Shown piece by piece: positions 51,772 through 62,800 of a stretch of 64,000 bases of DNA (position 1 is the stretch's first letter; each line of letters opens with the position of its first letter). The position numbers and the translations under genes were made by a program. The notes under the pieces are model-generated. The model saw nothing but the letters and a program-made list of their open reading frames with translations. It had not been told where the DNA came from and did not search any database. The DNA comes from JBHJGS01 sp050331575 (lineage in GTDB: Bacteria; Pseudomonadota; Alphaproteobacteria; Sphingomonadales; Rhodothalassiaceae), in NCBI GenBank assembly GCA_050331575.1, contig JBHJGS010000003.1, positions 57,407-121,406 on the forward strand, in the 5' to 3' direction.

Positions 51772-53622
51772 ATGTCCAAACGCATGATCATCCCCATTGC
51801 CGTCGTCGCCGCCGCGCTGGCCATGGTCCTGCTCAATGTGATCCTGGGCTATCCGCTGGGCTCCACCCGTGGGCTGACCTACCTGTTCGTCGGCGCCAGC
51901 TTCGGGCTTTATATCGGCATCGCGATCTGGTCGCGCGCGGCGTCGACCAATGAATTTTATGTCGCCGGCGGCGGCGTGCATCCCACCGTCAACGGCATGG
52001 CCACGGCGGCGGACTGGATGAGCGCCGCCTCGTTCATCTCCATGGCCGGCATCATCGCCTTTTCCGGCTATGACGGCTCGGTCTATCTGATGGGCTGGAC
52101 CGGCGGCTATGTTCTGCTGGCCTTGCTGCTGGCGCCTTACCTGCGCAAGTTCGGCCAGTTCACCGTGCCGGACTTTGTCGCGGAGCGCTATTATTCCAAG
52201 GCCGCCCGGATGATTGCCGTGCTGTGCCTGATCATTATTTCCTTCACCTATGTCGCCGGCCAGATGCGCGGCGTCGGCGTGGTCTTCTCGCGCTTTCTGG
52301 AGGTGCCGGTGGAATGGGGCGTGATCATCGGCATGGTGATCGTGTTCTTTTATGCCGTCCTCGGCGGCATGAAGGGCATCACCTACACCCAGGTGGCGCA
52401 ATATTGCGTGCTGATCTTCGCCTATATGGTGCCGGCCATCTTCATTTCCCTGCTGATCACCGGCAATCCGATCCCGCAACTGGGCCTGGGCAGCGATGTG
52501 ACCGGGGATCCCGGCACCTCGGTGCTGCAGAAGCTGGACCAGGTGCTGGTGGATCTGGGATTTCAGGACTATACCGACGGCAGCAAGCCGTTGATCGACG
52601 TGTTCGCCATCACCGCGGCCTTGATGGTCGGCACCGCCGGGCTGCCGCATGTGATCGTGCGCTTCTTCACCGTGCCCAAGGCCTCTGACGCACGCATCTC
52701 CGCGGGCTGGGCGCTGGTGTTCATCGCCATCTTGTACACCACCGCCCCGGCCGTGGCCGCCTTCGCCCGTCTGAATTTCATCGAGACGGTACACCAGACG
52801 CCCTATGAGCAGGCGCCGCAATGGGTCAAGAGCTGGGAAAGCATCGGCCTGATCGGCTGGATCGACAAGAATGGCGACGGCGTCATCCAATATGCCGCCG
52901 GCGACGCCTTTGCAGGCAAGCCAGACTTTGCCGGCGAGGCCGGGCCGGCCGGGCAGAGGCTGTTGATCAACCCGCCCACGGCCACTGACAACGAAATCTA
53001 TGTCGACCGGGACATCATGGTGCTGGCAAATCCGGAGATTGCCGCCCTGCCCGGCTGGGTGATCGCGCTGGTCGCTGCCGGCGGTGTCGCCGCGGCCCTG
53101 TCCACCGCGGCGGGTCTGTTGCTGGTGATCTCCTCCTCGATCAGCCACGACCTCCTGAAAAAGACGCTGATGCCGCAGATCACCGACCGGCAGGAGCTCA
53201 CCGCCGCCAGAGGGGCTGCCGTCGTTGCGATCATTCTGGCCGGGCTTCTGGGCATCTATCCGCCAGGGTTTGTGGCGCAGGTGGTGGCGCTGGCCTTCGG
53301 ATTGGCCGCCTCGTCCCTGTTTCCGGTGATCCTGATGGGCATCTTCTCCAAGACCATGAACAAGGAAGGGGCCATCGCCGGCATGCTTAGCGGGCTGAGC
53401 TTCACCATGCTCTACATCATTTTGTTCAAGAGTGGCACGCTGCCCGCGGACGCCTATCTGTTCGGCATTTCACCTGAAGGCATCGGCACCATCGGCATGA
53501 TGATCAACTTCGCCGTGGCCCTCACCGTGCAACGCCTGACCAAGGCCCCGCCCATGGCCGTGCAGGATCTGGTGGAGCATATCCGCATCCCCTCCGGCGC
53601 CGGCACCGCCCAGGTGCATTGA
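51772..53622 (+). CDS. VC_2705-type sodium:solute symporter (acetate-like)
   Basis: An SSF-family transporter of 616 aa with about 13 helices. Motifs include FYVAGGGVHPTVNGMATAADWMSAASFI, GYVLLALLLAPYLRKFGQFTVPDF (given in part) and GLPHVIVRFFTV. An extracytoplasmic insertion around residues 340-415 is typical of the VC_2705 subfamily that pairs with DUF4212. Substrate is likely acetate or another short organic acid. The ATG at 51772 has GGAGG ten bases upstream. Confidence 0.9.
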   Translation: MSKRMIIPIAVVAAALAMVLLNVILGYPLGSTRGLTYLFVGASFGLYIGIAIWSRAASTNEFYVAGGGVHPTVNGMATAADWMSAASFISMAGIIAFSGYDGSVYLMGWTGGYVLLALLLAPYLRKFGQFTVPDFVAERYYSKAARMIAVLCLIIISFTYVAGQMRGVGVVFSRFLEVPVEWGVIIGMVIVFFYAVLGGMKGITYTQVAQYCVLIFAYMVPAIFISLLITGNPIPQLGLGSDVTGDPGTSVLQKLDQVLVDLGFQDYTDGSKPLIDVFAITAALMVGTAGLPHVIVRFFTVPKASDARISAGWALVFIAILYTTAPAVAAFARLNFIETVHQTPYEQAPQWVKSWESIGLIGWIDKNGDGVIQYAAGDAFAGKPDFAGEAGPAGQRLLINPPTATDNEIYVDRDIMVLANPEIAALPGWVIALVAAGGVAAALSTAAGLLLVISSSISHDLLKKTLMPQITDRQELTAARGAAVVAIILAGLLGIYPPGFVAQVVALAFGLAASSLFPVILMGIFSKTMNKEGAIAGMLSGLSFTMLYIILFKSGTLPADAYLFGISPEGIGTIGMMINFAVALTVQRLTKAPPMAVQDLVEHIRIPSGAGTAQVH

Positions 53623-53686
53623 ACCAGCCCCATGGAACCGGGCCCATTGAAGCGGGCCTATTGAACTGGGCCCATTGATCGGTCGG
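53617..53686 (+). repeat. 14-bp minisatellite overlapping the symporter stop codon
   Basis: Five consecutive 14-base units of the form CATTGAACCGGGCC, each with two to several changes, run from 53617 to 53686. The first unit includes the TGA stop of the symporter gene. Copy number is likely variable between strains. Confidence 0.8.
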
Positions 53687-53789
53687 GATCATGCCCAGCT
53701 GATCCCGCACACACGCCGGGCCCCAAGGCCCCCAACAAAGCGCCAGCCGAACCGCAGAATTGCCATAAGCGCCGGCTGCCAGACCCGCC

Positions 53790-55901
53790 TTACCCGGACC
53801 GAAGCGTGCGAACCGCCGCGTCGCGTTCGAACAGATAGAGCAGCACGCGCAAAGCCTCGCCGTTCGGGCCGCTCAGGTCCGGATCGCGTGCCAGGGCCAA
53901 GCGGGCGGCATCATGCGCCATGGCCATCAGATCCTGGTCGCGCTCCAGATCGGCCAGGCGAAAGCTGGGCAGGCCGCTCTGGCGCCGGCCGATCAGATCA
54001 CCGGGGCCGCGCAGACGCAGATCCTCCTCGGCCAGATGAAAGCCGTCCTCGCTGCCGCGCAGCACCTCCAGCCGGGCTTGCGCGGTCTGGCTCAGCTCGG
54101 CGCTGCGCAGCAGCAGGCAAGACGAGCGCGCGCCGCCGCGGCCGACCCGCCCGCGCAGCTGATGCAGCTGTGCCAGGCCGAAGCGCTCGGCCTGTTCCAC
54201 GATCATGATCGTCGCCTCCGGCACGTCCACGCCGACTTCGATCACCGTGGTGGCGACCAACACCGTTAGCGCGCCGCGGGCGAACGCGTCCATGACGGCG
54301 GCCTTGTCCGGGCCCTTCATGCGGCCGTGCAGCAGGCCAACTTGGTCGCCCAACTGCCGCTTGAGCGACTCGTACCGAGTTTCCGCCGCGGTGCCGTCGC
54401 CGGCCTCGTCATCGGCCACCAGCGGGCAGACCCAATAGGCCCGTGCGCCCTCGTTCACCGCGCGCTGAAGCCCGACGACCACCTCGTCCAGCCGCGCCAG
54501 CGACACCACACGCGTGGTCACCGGCTGCCGGCCCGGCGGTTTTTCGCGGATGCAGCTGACATCCATATCGCCATAGACCGCCAGGGTCAGCGTGCGCGGG
54601 ATCGGTGTCGCGGTCATCACCAACAGGTCGACCCGGCCCGCCCCCTTGCGGCTCAAGGTCAGCCGCTGAAAGACGCCGAACCGGTGCTGCTCGTCGATCA
54701 CCGCAAGTGCCAGATCCTTAAACGTCACCGCCTCCTGCAGCACCGCATGGGTGCCGATCAAACAGGCCAGGCGACCGGCGGCCAAATCGGCCAACACCGC
54801 CTGCCGGGCCGGCCCCTGCACCCGGCCGGTCAGCAACGCGCAGCGCAGGCCGACGCGAGTGAACCATGGCGCAAGAGTATCAAAATGTTGACGCGCGAGC
54901 AGCTCCGTCGGCGCCAACATAACGCCTTGGCAGCCCGCCTCCGCCGCGGCCAGAAGCGCGAACAGCGCCACCATGGTCTTGCCCGAGCCGACATCGCCCT
55001 GGACCAGTCGCAGCATCGCCTGGTCCGCCGCCATGTCCGCCTGCACCGCGGCAATCGCCGCGTCCTGATCGGCGGTCAGCCGATAAGGCAGCGCGTCGCG
55101 CACCACCTGCTGGTGCCGACCGTCAAAGCTCAGCGCCCGACCGCCCAGCCGGCGGGTCCGCGCACGCACCAGTTGCACGGCCAATTGCGTGGCATAGAGT
55201 TCGTCAAACGCCAGGCGCCGGCGCGCCGGCTCAGCCCGCGCCAAATCCGCATCGCCCTGCGGCCGGTGCAGGCAGGTCAGGGCCGTGCGCCAGTCCGGCC
55301 AGTTGTGTTGCGCCAGCACGTCCGGCGGCAGCCATTCCGGCAAACGCGGCAGCCGCTGAAGCGCCTTGTCCAGCGCCTTGACCAGGTGCCGCCGGCTGAG
55401 CCCCGCAGTCAGCGGATAAACCGGCTCCAGGGCCGGAATCGCCGTCTCCTCCTCGGTGATATGATCGGGATGGACCATCTGGAGCCGCTCCCCGAACAGA
55501 TCCACCCGTCCGGAGACGTGGCGAATGGCGCCCACCGGCAGCAGCTTTTCCAAATAGGCCGCCCGGGCCCTGAAGAAGACAAGGCTCAGTTGGCCGGTGC
55601 CGTCGGCGACGTCGACCCGGTAGGGCGATTTGCCGATGCCCGGGCGATGCCGCTTGACCGTCACGTACAGCCGCACGACCTGCCCGGGCTCCGCCTCGCA
55701 GACCGCAACCGCCTGACGCCGGTCAATCAGTTCGCTCGGTAAGTGCCAGATCAAATCGATGACCCGGTCGCCGACCAGCTTGGCAAACAGCGGCCGCGTG
55801 CGCGGACCGATGCCGGCCAGGCCCGCTAGGTCAGCAAACAGATCGAACAGAACCGCCGGGCGCGTGGCGGCCGGCGCGGTTTCAGAAACGGCGGTGGACA
55901 C
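53790..55901 (-). CDS. recG: ATP-dependent DNA helicase RecG
   Basis: A branched-DNA helicase acting on stalled forks and recombination intermediates. An N-terminal wedge/OB domain (to about 240) precedes the helicase. Walker A is GDVGSGKT (about residue 305), motif II is DEQH, motif III is TATPIPRTL, and QLRGRVGRG is near the C-terminal third. I start at GTG 55901 with AGAAGG upstream, giving 703 aa close to the E. coli length; the open frame extends to 55979 with Cys-rich residues unlike RecG. Confidence 0.95.
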   Translation of the reverse strand: MSTAVSETAPAATRPAVLFDLFADLAGLAGIGPRTRPLFAKLVGDRVIDLIWHLPSELIDRRQAVAVCEAEPGQVVRLYVTVKRHRPGIGKSPYRVDVADGTGQLSLVFFRARAAYLEKLLPVGAIRHVSGRVDLFGERLQMVHPDHITEEETAIPALEPVYPLTAGLSRRHLVKALDKALQRLPRLPEWLPPDVLAQHNWPDWRTALTCLHRPQGDADLARAEPARRRLAFDELYATQLAVQLVRARTRRLGGRALSFDGRHQQVVRDALPYRLTADQDAAIAAVQADMAADQAMLRLVQGDVGSGKTMVALFALLAAAEAGCQGVMLAPTELLARQHFDTLAPWFTRVGLRCALLTGRVQGPARQAVLADLAAGRLACLIGTHAVLQEAVTFKDLALAVIDEQHRFGVFQRLTLSRKGAGRVDLLVMTATPIPRTLTLAVYGDMDVSCIREKPPGRQPVTTRVVSLARLDEVVVGLQRAVNEGARAYWVCPLVADDEAGDGTAAETRYESLKRQLGDQVGLLHGRMKGPDKAAVMDAFARGALTVLVATTVIEVGVDVPEATIMIVEQAERFGLAQLHQLRGRVGRGGARSSCLLLRSAELSQTAQARLEVLRGSEDGFHLAEEDLRLRGPGDLIGRRQSGLPSFRLADLERDQDLMAMAHDAARLALARDPDLSGPNGEALRVLLYLFERDAAVRTLRSG

Positions 55902-56092
55902 GAAGCAGGTCCTTCTGCACGGGCGGCAAACGCAACCAAGCACGCACTGTGTCAAAGCGCAGGACGCCAAGACAAGCATGTCGGACCCGGTCTGATGCGC
56001 TCGCGGAAAATTATTAAGATCTTGACGTTAGGACGGGGCCCGTTCCGGCCGCATTTCAAGGCCGCGTGGCCATCAGCAGGGATGGACCAAAC

Positions 56093-56338
56093 ATGCGTGG
56101 TGTCTCCGCATTACGTCAGCGCCTTTGGGTCTGCTGCATGATCATTATGCTGCTGACCAATCCCCCGTTCATCGGCCTCTTCGCGCAGGCCAATGGCGCG
56201 CCACCCGGCCTGATGTATGCCGTGACCGTGGGGGCGATCCTGTTCATCAGCTTATTCGCCGGGCGATTGGCAGCCCGCGCGCGCCGGCAGGGCTCAACCG
56301 GCGCAGATCCGGCCCGGCCGGACGGTCCGGCACCATGA
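56093..56338 (+). CDS. Small membrane protein coupled to an SSF-type histidine kinase
   Basis: An 81 aa protein with two membrane helices (LWVCCMIIMLLTNPPFIGLF and a second near residues 40-60) and a basic then Pro-rich tail. Its stop overlaps the kinase start (ATGA). The position and size recall the small CbrX-like gene found upstream of cbrA in pseudomonads; I infer similarity from context, not clear homology. The start could also be GTG at 56066. Confidence 0.65.
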   Translation: MRGVSALRQRLWVCCMIIMLLTNPPFIGLFAQANGAPPGLMYAVTVGAILFISLFAGRLAARARRQGSTGADPARPDGPAP

Positions 56339-59300
56339 TCCCGGTCAGCTGGCTCCTGATCCTGTCGCTGACCTATCTCGGCTGCCTGTTCGGTGTGGCC
56401 TGGTGGATGGAGCGGCGACGCCGTGCTGGCTTGCCACTGCCGCTCAGACGCTGGATCTATCCCATGGCCTTGTCGGTATGGCTGTCTGCCTGGGGTTATA
56501 TGGGCAATGTCGGCCGCGCTGCGGATGACGGCATGGGCTGGGCAGCGATCATTATCGCCTCGGCGGCGGCCTTGATGCTCTGGCCCATCGTCGCTGGGCG
56601 CATGTACCGCGTTTGCCAGCGCCACCGCCTCACCTCGATCGCCGATCTGGTCGCGTTCCGCTATGGAAACAGCCAATTTCTGGCGATCACCATCACGATT
56701 TTGATCGGCTTGGCGATGCTGCCCTATCTGGCGCAGCAGCTGCGCGCGATCACCAGCATGTTGGACTTTCTGGCAGGCTATAATCCGCAGGCAGGCGCCA
56801 GCCTGCGGGCCGGGGTGGTTGCTCTGATCATCGCCGGCTTTGGCATCTTATTCTCGGTTCGCTCCCCCGATGCCACGCACAAGCATCCCGGCTTGATGAG
56901 CGTGTTGTGCGTTCAAGGCATTCTCAAGGCCGCCGGTTTCCTGACCTTGACGGTGATCTTGTGGCTGATGTTCGACGGCCCGGACTTGCTGCGCCAGCGC
57001 CCCGACTTAAGCTGGATCTTCTCCGGATCCCAAACCAATTGGCAGGATTGGTTTGCGACCTCGGCCATCGGGTTTTTCGGCGTGGTCCTGCTGCCCCACA
57101 TGTTTCATGTGGGCGTGGTGGAATGCGAGGACGAATTGGACCAGTGGCAGGCGGCCTGGGTGGTGCCGCTGGTGTGCCTGACCTGTATACTGACAGTCAA
57201 CACCATTGCCTTTCTCGGCCGGGCCACGCTGGACGGCTCCGGCGTCCCGCCCGACATGTATATTCTGGCCCTGGCGCGGGAAGGCCACCCCGCGCTCGCC
57301 CTGTTTGGCTATCTGGCCGGCTTTTCTGCGGCCACTGCCATGCTCATCGCCGCGGTGACGGCGCTGTCGATCATGGTGTCCAACCATCTGGCCCTGCCCC
57401 TGGCGCTGTCGCGCGGCCTGATGCAGTCGCCGCGGTCCGATGCCCTGGGCCAACGGGTCATGACCGTGCGCCGCATCGCCATTGCGGTGATTCTGGCTCT
57501 GGCGGTGTTGGTTTATGATTTGCTGGGCCGGACCGGGGGATTGTCCTCGCTTGGCTTTCTGGCGCTTCTGGCTGTGTTGCAGCTGGCACCGCCGGTATTT
57601 TTCGGCATGTATTGGCCGAATGCGGCTCGCCAAGGCGCAATTGCCGGCCTGGCCATTGGCTATGGCCTGTGGCTCTGGTGTGGTCTGGTGCCCTTCTTGT
57701 GCGATGCGGGGCTTTTGCCGCCCAGCATTTTGAGCGACGGGCCCTGGGGCCTTGGCTGGGCCCGGCCAGAGGCCTTGTTCGGATTGGATGGTCTGTCGCG
57801 GCGCAGCCATGCGCTGTTTTGGTCTCTCTCCGCCAATGCCCTGGCTCTGTTCTTGACTTCGGTGTTCGCGGTGAAATCCGCGCGGGACCGGTACCAGGCC
57901 CAGCTGTTCTTCTCTGCCATGGCCGGCCGCGACGATACCGGCCTGCAGGTGCATCAAATCCAACAGCCAGACCTGGCCATATCCATGGGAAGGCTGGTTG
58001 ACCTTCTGGCACGCTTCGTCACCCGCGATCGGGCGGAGACCCTTATGCGGGATCATCTGGCCCAGCAGCAGCGCAGCTTTGATCCCGAACAAGCAGCCCT
58101 TGGCAATGATCTGATCCTAACCGAGCGGCTGCTGGGCGGCATCGTCGGCAGTGCCGGCGCGCGCGTCATCATGGCGCGAGAGGTCGGCCTGGGCGATGAC
58201 AAATATAGTGTCCAGACGCTGTTGGACGAGGCCAGTGCCGCCCTGGTGTCCAGCCGCGCGTTGCTGAGCGCGGCGATGGAAAATATTCCCCAAGGCATCT
58301 TGGTGTTCGATGACAAGCTGCGCCTACTGGGCTGGAATCGCCAGGTGGGCACGATCCTGACCAACCGGCCGGAGGTGTTGCATGTCGGCGCCGGCTTGAC
58401 CGAATTCCTTGAGGCCGCCAATGAAATCACGCAGGAATCGCCGTTCTGCCTGGAGGACCGCGATGCGCGCCTGCTGGAAGAACTGCAGGCCCGGCGGTGT
58501 CACCGCTACAACCGCACCTTCGTGGATGGCCGGGTCTTCGAGGTGACCTGGACGCCGACGCCGGACGGCGGCTGGCTGATGGTCACCACCGATGTCACAG
58601 CCCAGAAACGCACCGAACGGCAGTTGCGCGAGGCCAAGGAGATGGCGGAACTGGCGAACCGATCGAAAAGTGAATTCTTGGCCAATATGAGCCATGAATT
58701 GCGGACGCCACTGAATGCCATTATCGGCTTTGCGGACATCATGCGCCAGGAATTGTTCGGCCCCCACAGGCAGCCGCGCTACAAAGGGTATGCGGGCGAC
58801 ATCTATAATGCCGGCAGCCATCTGTTGCGGATTATTTCGGATATCCTCGACTTATCCAAGATCGAGACAGGCCAGGTCGAATTGAGCCGGGAATATTGCG
58901 AACTGACGGACCTGGTCGAAGACTGTGTGTTGATGGTGCACGACCGCGCCGCGGCCAAACGGGTTCAAGTGCACACCGACCTGGCGCCCGGCCTGCCGGG
59001 ACTGATGACCGATCCGACCCGGTTGAAACAGGTGCTGCTGAACCTGTTGTCTAACGCTGTGAAGTTCAACACGGACGGCGGGCATGTGACCGTGCGCGCC
59101 CATCGCTGTGCTGAGGGGCTGATGCTGATGGTGGAAGACACCGGCATTGGCATGTCAGAACAGGATCTGGAGATCGCGCTGACCCGCTTCGGTCGGGCCC
59201 GCCGGGCCGTGGTCGATGCCTATGAGGGCAGCGGCCTTGGCCTGCCCCTGTCCGCGCACCTGATCAAGCGCATGGGCGGCACGCTGATGATCGACAGCAA

Positions 59301-59406
59301 AGTGAATGAGGGCACCCGGATCGCCGTGATCCTGCCGCCAAGCCTTTTCGTGGAAGACCAGAGCCTTGCGCGGCAAAGCGCCCGGGGGACGGCCGTGGCG
59401 TCTTGA
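56335..59406 (+). CDS. SSF-domain sensor histidine kinase, CbrA/CrbS-like
   Basis: A 1023 aa protein. Residues 1-520 are a 13-helix sodium:solute-symporter domain. A STAC-like linker follows (FVTRDRAETLM; ERLLGGIVGSAGARVIM), then a PAS domain (about 645-755). HisKA has His787 in FLANMSHELRTPLNAIIGF, and the ATPase domain has LKQVLLNLLSNAVKFN and a GLGLPLS G-box. There is no receiver domain. In CrbS and CbrA this plan couples acetate or carbon-source uptake to transcription. The cognate regulator is not in the window. Confidence 0.9.
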   Translation: MIPVSWLLILSLTYLGCLFGVAWWMERRRRAGLPLPLRRWIYPMALSVWLSAWGYMGNVGRAADDGMGWAAIIIASAAALMLWPIVAGRMYRVCQRHRLTSIADLVAFRYGNSQFLAITITILIGLAMLPYLAQQLRAITSMLDFLAGYNPQAGASLRAGVVALIIAGFGILFSVRSPDATHKHPGLMSVLCVQGILKAAGFLTLTVILWLMFDGPDLLRQRPDLSWIFSGSQTNWQDWFATSAIGFFGVVLLPHMFHVGVVECEDELDQWQAAWVVPLVCLTCILTVNTIAFLGRATLDGSGVPPDMYILALAREGHPALALFGYLAGFSAATAMLIAAVTALSIMVSNHLALPLALSRGLMQSPRSDALGQRVMTVRRIAIAVILALAVLVYDLLGRTGGLSSLGFLALLAVLQLAPPVFFGMYWPNAARQGAIAGLAIGYGLWLWCGLVPFLCDAGLLPPSILSDGPWGLGWARPEALFGLDGLSRRSHALFWSLSANALALFLTSVFAVKSARDRYQAQLFFSAMAGRDDTGLQVHQIQQPDLAISMGRLVDLLARFVTRDRAETLMRDHLAQQQRSFDPEQAALGNDLILTERLLGGIVGSAGARVIMAREVGLGDDKYSVQTLLDEASAALVSSRALLSAAMENIPQGILVFDDKLRLLGWNRQVGTILTNRPEVLHVGAGLTEFLEAANEITQESPFCLEDRDARLLEELQARRCHRYNRTFVDGRVFEVTWTPTPDGGWLMVTTDVTAQKRTERQLREAKEMAELANRSKSEFLANMSHELRTPLNAIIGFADIMRQELFGPHRQPRYKGYAGDIYNAGSHLLRIISDILDLSKIETGQVELSREYCELTDLVEDCVLMVHDRAAAKRVQVHTDLAPGLPGLMTDPTRLKQVLLNLLSNAVKFNTDGGHVTVRAHRCAEGLMLMVEDTGIGMSEQDLEIALTRFGRARRAVVDAYEGSGLGLPLSAHLIKRMGGTLMIDSKVNEGTRIAVILPPSLFVEDQSLARQSARGTAVAS

Positions 59407-59464
59407 TCCCCCGCTCTGCGCAGGGCACATCAGGCCCATATTCGCTCGTCAGGAGACAGTGCTC

Positions 59465-59764
59465 ATGACCGGCTCGGACAGCGACGCCGCGACAGATCTG
59501 GAGCAACGCCGTCGCAGGCTGCGCTTCCGCGCCTGGCACCGCGGTGTCAAGGAGGCTGACCTGATTCTGGGCCAGTTCGTCGATGCCCATGTCGCACAGA
59601 TGGATCATGACGATCTGCGCTGGTTCGAACGGCTGTTCGAGGAACCGGACCAGGATATTCTGGCCTGGATCTTGAGCAGCCGGCCGACGCCGGAGCCGTT
59701 TGACACCGCCTGGATGGCCGCCCTGCGCAAGCTGGATTTCCTCGCCGTGCCGGGTCGGGCGTGA
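59465..59764 (+). CDS. sdhE: FAD assembly factor SdhE
   Basis: A 99 aa helical protein that helps attach FAD to succinate dehydrogenase. The hallmark RGxxE motif is present in HRGVKEADLILGQFVD, followed by LRWFERLFEEPDQDILAWIL. AGGAGA precedes the ATG at 59465. It sits just before mfd, an arrangement common in alphaproteobacteria. Succinate dehydrogenase genes are not in the window. Confidence 0.92.
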   Translation: MTGSDSDAATDLEQRRRRLRFRAWHRGVKEADLILGQFVDAHVAQMDHDDLRWFERLFEEPDQDILAWILSSRPTPEPFDTAWMAALRKLDFLAVPGRA

Positions 59765-59806
59765 CCCTATCGACACGGCCATGATTGGCGGCTAAACGGC
59801 TGCGCC

Positions 59807-62800
59807 ATGTTTGACGGGCCGACCCTGGACGATCTGCTGACCGAAACCGCGCCGCTGACGCTGGCCGGCGCGCCTCAGGGCGTGGACGCGCGCGCCCTGG
59901 CCGCGCTTGCCGCGCGCAAGACCGTGCTGCATCTGGCCGTGGACGATGCGCGCATGCGCTCCCTGGCCGACCTGGTCGCCTTTTTCGCGCCGGACCTGCC
60001 GGTGATCGTGCTGCCCGCATGGGACTGCCTGCCCTATGACCGGGTCGGCCCGGCTCCGGAGATCGCCGCCCGGCGCATGGCGGCCCTGGCCGCGATCCGG
60101 CAGAACCGATCGCGGCCGCAGCTGATTTTGAGCACGGTGAACGCGGCCCTGCAGCGGCTGCCCGGGCCGGACTGGGTGGCCGGCCAAAGCCTGCACGCCG
60201 GCCCCGGTGACACGCTGGACATCGCGGCACTGACCGGCTTTTTGACCGCCAATGGCTATGCCCGCGCCAGCCAGGTCACCGAGCCGGGCGAATTCGCGGT
60301 GCGCGGCGGCCTGGTCGACATCTTTCCCACCGGGGCGGAAGAACCGCAGCGGCTGGACTTCTTCGGCGATCAGATCGACAGCCTGCGCGGCTTTGATCCG
60401 GCAACCCAGCGCAGCACCGGCCGGCGCGACGCCTTGATCCTGCGCCCGGTGAGCGAATTCGCGCTCAACCCGGACAGCATCAAGCGCTTCCGCCGAGGCT
60501 ATGTCGCCCAGTTCGGCCCGGTGACGGACGAAGACCCGCTCTATGAGGCGGTCAGCGACGGTCGGCGTTTCCAGGGGGCGGATCATTGGCTGCCGCTGTT
60601 CCATGAAACGCTGGCAACGCTGTTCGATCACCTGCCGAACGCGCTGGTCAGCCTGGATGCGCAGGCGGAGACGGCGGCCGCGCAGCGCCTGGGCGATATC
60701 CGCGACTATTTTCAGGCGCGCCACGCCCAGATGCACGACGGCCAGGGGGCCCTGGCAGCCCCCTATAAGCCGCTGCCGCCGGACCAGCTTTATCTGAGCG
60801 AGGCGGACTGGCAGAGCGTTCTGGACCAGCGCCATCCGCGCCGCTTCTCCCCATTCAGCCAGCCCGAGGGGCCCGGGACGATCGATCTCGGCGGCGCCAA
60901 GGGCCGCGACTTCGCCCCGGAGCGCCAGGACAAGACGGTCAATGTCTATGATGCGCTGGCCGCCCATGTCGCCGCGCTGCGCCAGCAAAAAAGCGTGTTG
61001 ATCGCCAGCTATTCGGTCGGCGCGCGCGAGCGGCTGGCCGGCGTGCTGGCCGATCACGGCATTGCCGATCCGGTCAAGATTGATGGCTTTGAGGCGGTTC
61101 TGGCCCTGCCCCGCGGCGCGCTGGGCCAGGTCGTGCTGCCGCTGGAATCGGGGTTCGAAACCGCCGATCTGGCCGTGGTGACCGAGCAGGACATCCTCGG
61201 CGACCGATTGATCCGCAAGACCCGCCGGTCCAAGCGGGCGGACAATTTCCTCACCGAGACCACGGCCCTGACGCCTGGCGATCTGGTCGTGCATGTCGAT
61301 CACGGCATCGGCCGCTTCATCGGCTTGGAGACCGTCACCGCCGCCGGCGCGGCCCATGACACCGTGGCGCTGGACTATGCCGGCGGCGACCGGCTGTATG
61401 TGCCGGTGGAAAATATCGAGGTATTGTCGCGCTACGGCTCCGAAGACGCCGCGGTGCCGTTGGACAAGCTGGGCGGCGGACAGTGGCAGGCGCGCAAGGC
61501 CAAGCTGAAACAGCGCATCCGGGAGATGGCCGACCAGCTGATCAAAATCGCCGCGGCCCGCGAACTGAAGCAGGGCCGCACGGTCTACACCCCCGAAGGC
61601 CTCTATGACGAATTCTGTGCCCGCTTCCCCTATACCGAAACCGAGGATCAGCTGCGCGCGATCGAGGCGGTGGTCGACGATCTGGCTTCCGGCCGGCCGA
61701 TGGACCGGCTGGTGTGCGGCGATGTCGGCTTCGGCAAGACCGAGGTGGCGTTGCGGGCGGCCTTCGTGATGGTCATGGGCGGCTATCAGGTGGCGGCGGT
61801 GACGCCGACCACCCTGCTCGCCCGGCAGCATTTCAAGACCTTCTCAGACCGCTTCGCCGATCTGCCCGTGCGGGTGGCGCCGCTGTCCCGCCTGGTCTCG
61901 GCCAAGGATGCCGCGGCGACCCGGCGCATGCTCGCCGACGGCACCGCCGATATCGTCGTCGGCACTCATGCCCTGCTCGGCAAGTCGATCCATTTCAAGA
62001 GTCTCGGCATGGTCATCGTCGATGAGGAGCAGCATTTCGGCGTCGCGCACAAAGAGCGGCTGAAGGAGTTGAAGGCGGATGTCCATGTGCTGACGCTGAC
62101 CGCCACGCCGATCCCGCGCACGCTGCAGATGGCGCTGACCGGCATTCGCGACATGTCGCTGATCGCCACCCCGCCGGTGGACCGCCTGGCGGTACGCACC
62201 TTCGTGCTGCCGTTCGATCCGTTGGTGGTGCGCGAGGCGCTTTTGCGGGAGCATTATCGCGGCGGCCAGTCCTTCTATGTCTGCCCGAAGATCGCCGATC
62301 TGGACGAGGCTGCGGCCTTCTTGAAGGCGCAGGTGCCGGAGGTAAAAGTCGTCACCGCCCATGGCCAGATGGCCGCCGGCCAGATCGAGGACACCATGAA
62401 CGCCTTCTATGAGGGCAAATATGATGTCTTGCTGTCCACGCCGATCGTGGAATCGGGGCTGGACATTCCGCGCGCCAACACGCTGATCGTGCACCGGTCC
62501 GACCAGTTCGGCCTGGCGCAGTTGTATCAGCTGCGCGGCCGGGTCGGCCGGTCCAAGCTGCGCGCCTATGCCTATCTGACCGTGCCGGCACACCGCACGC
62601 TGACCAAGACCGCGGAAAAGCGCCTGGGCGTGTTGCAATCGCTGGACACGCTGGGCGCGGGCTTTTCCATCGCCAGCCACGATATGGACATTCGCGGCGC
62701 CGGCAATCTCCTCGGCGATGAACAGTCCGGTCATGTCAAGGAAGTCGGCGCGGAACTGTATCAGCAGATGCTGGAGGAAGCTGTCGCCCAGGCGCGCGCC

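Noticed and set aside
59792..61831. 679-codon minus-strand frame within mfd
   Set aside because: Mfd motifs on the plus strand are unambiguous; the antisense frame is a high-GC shadow.
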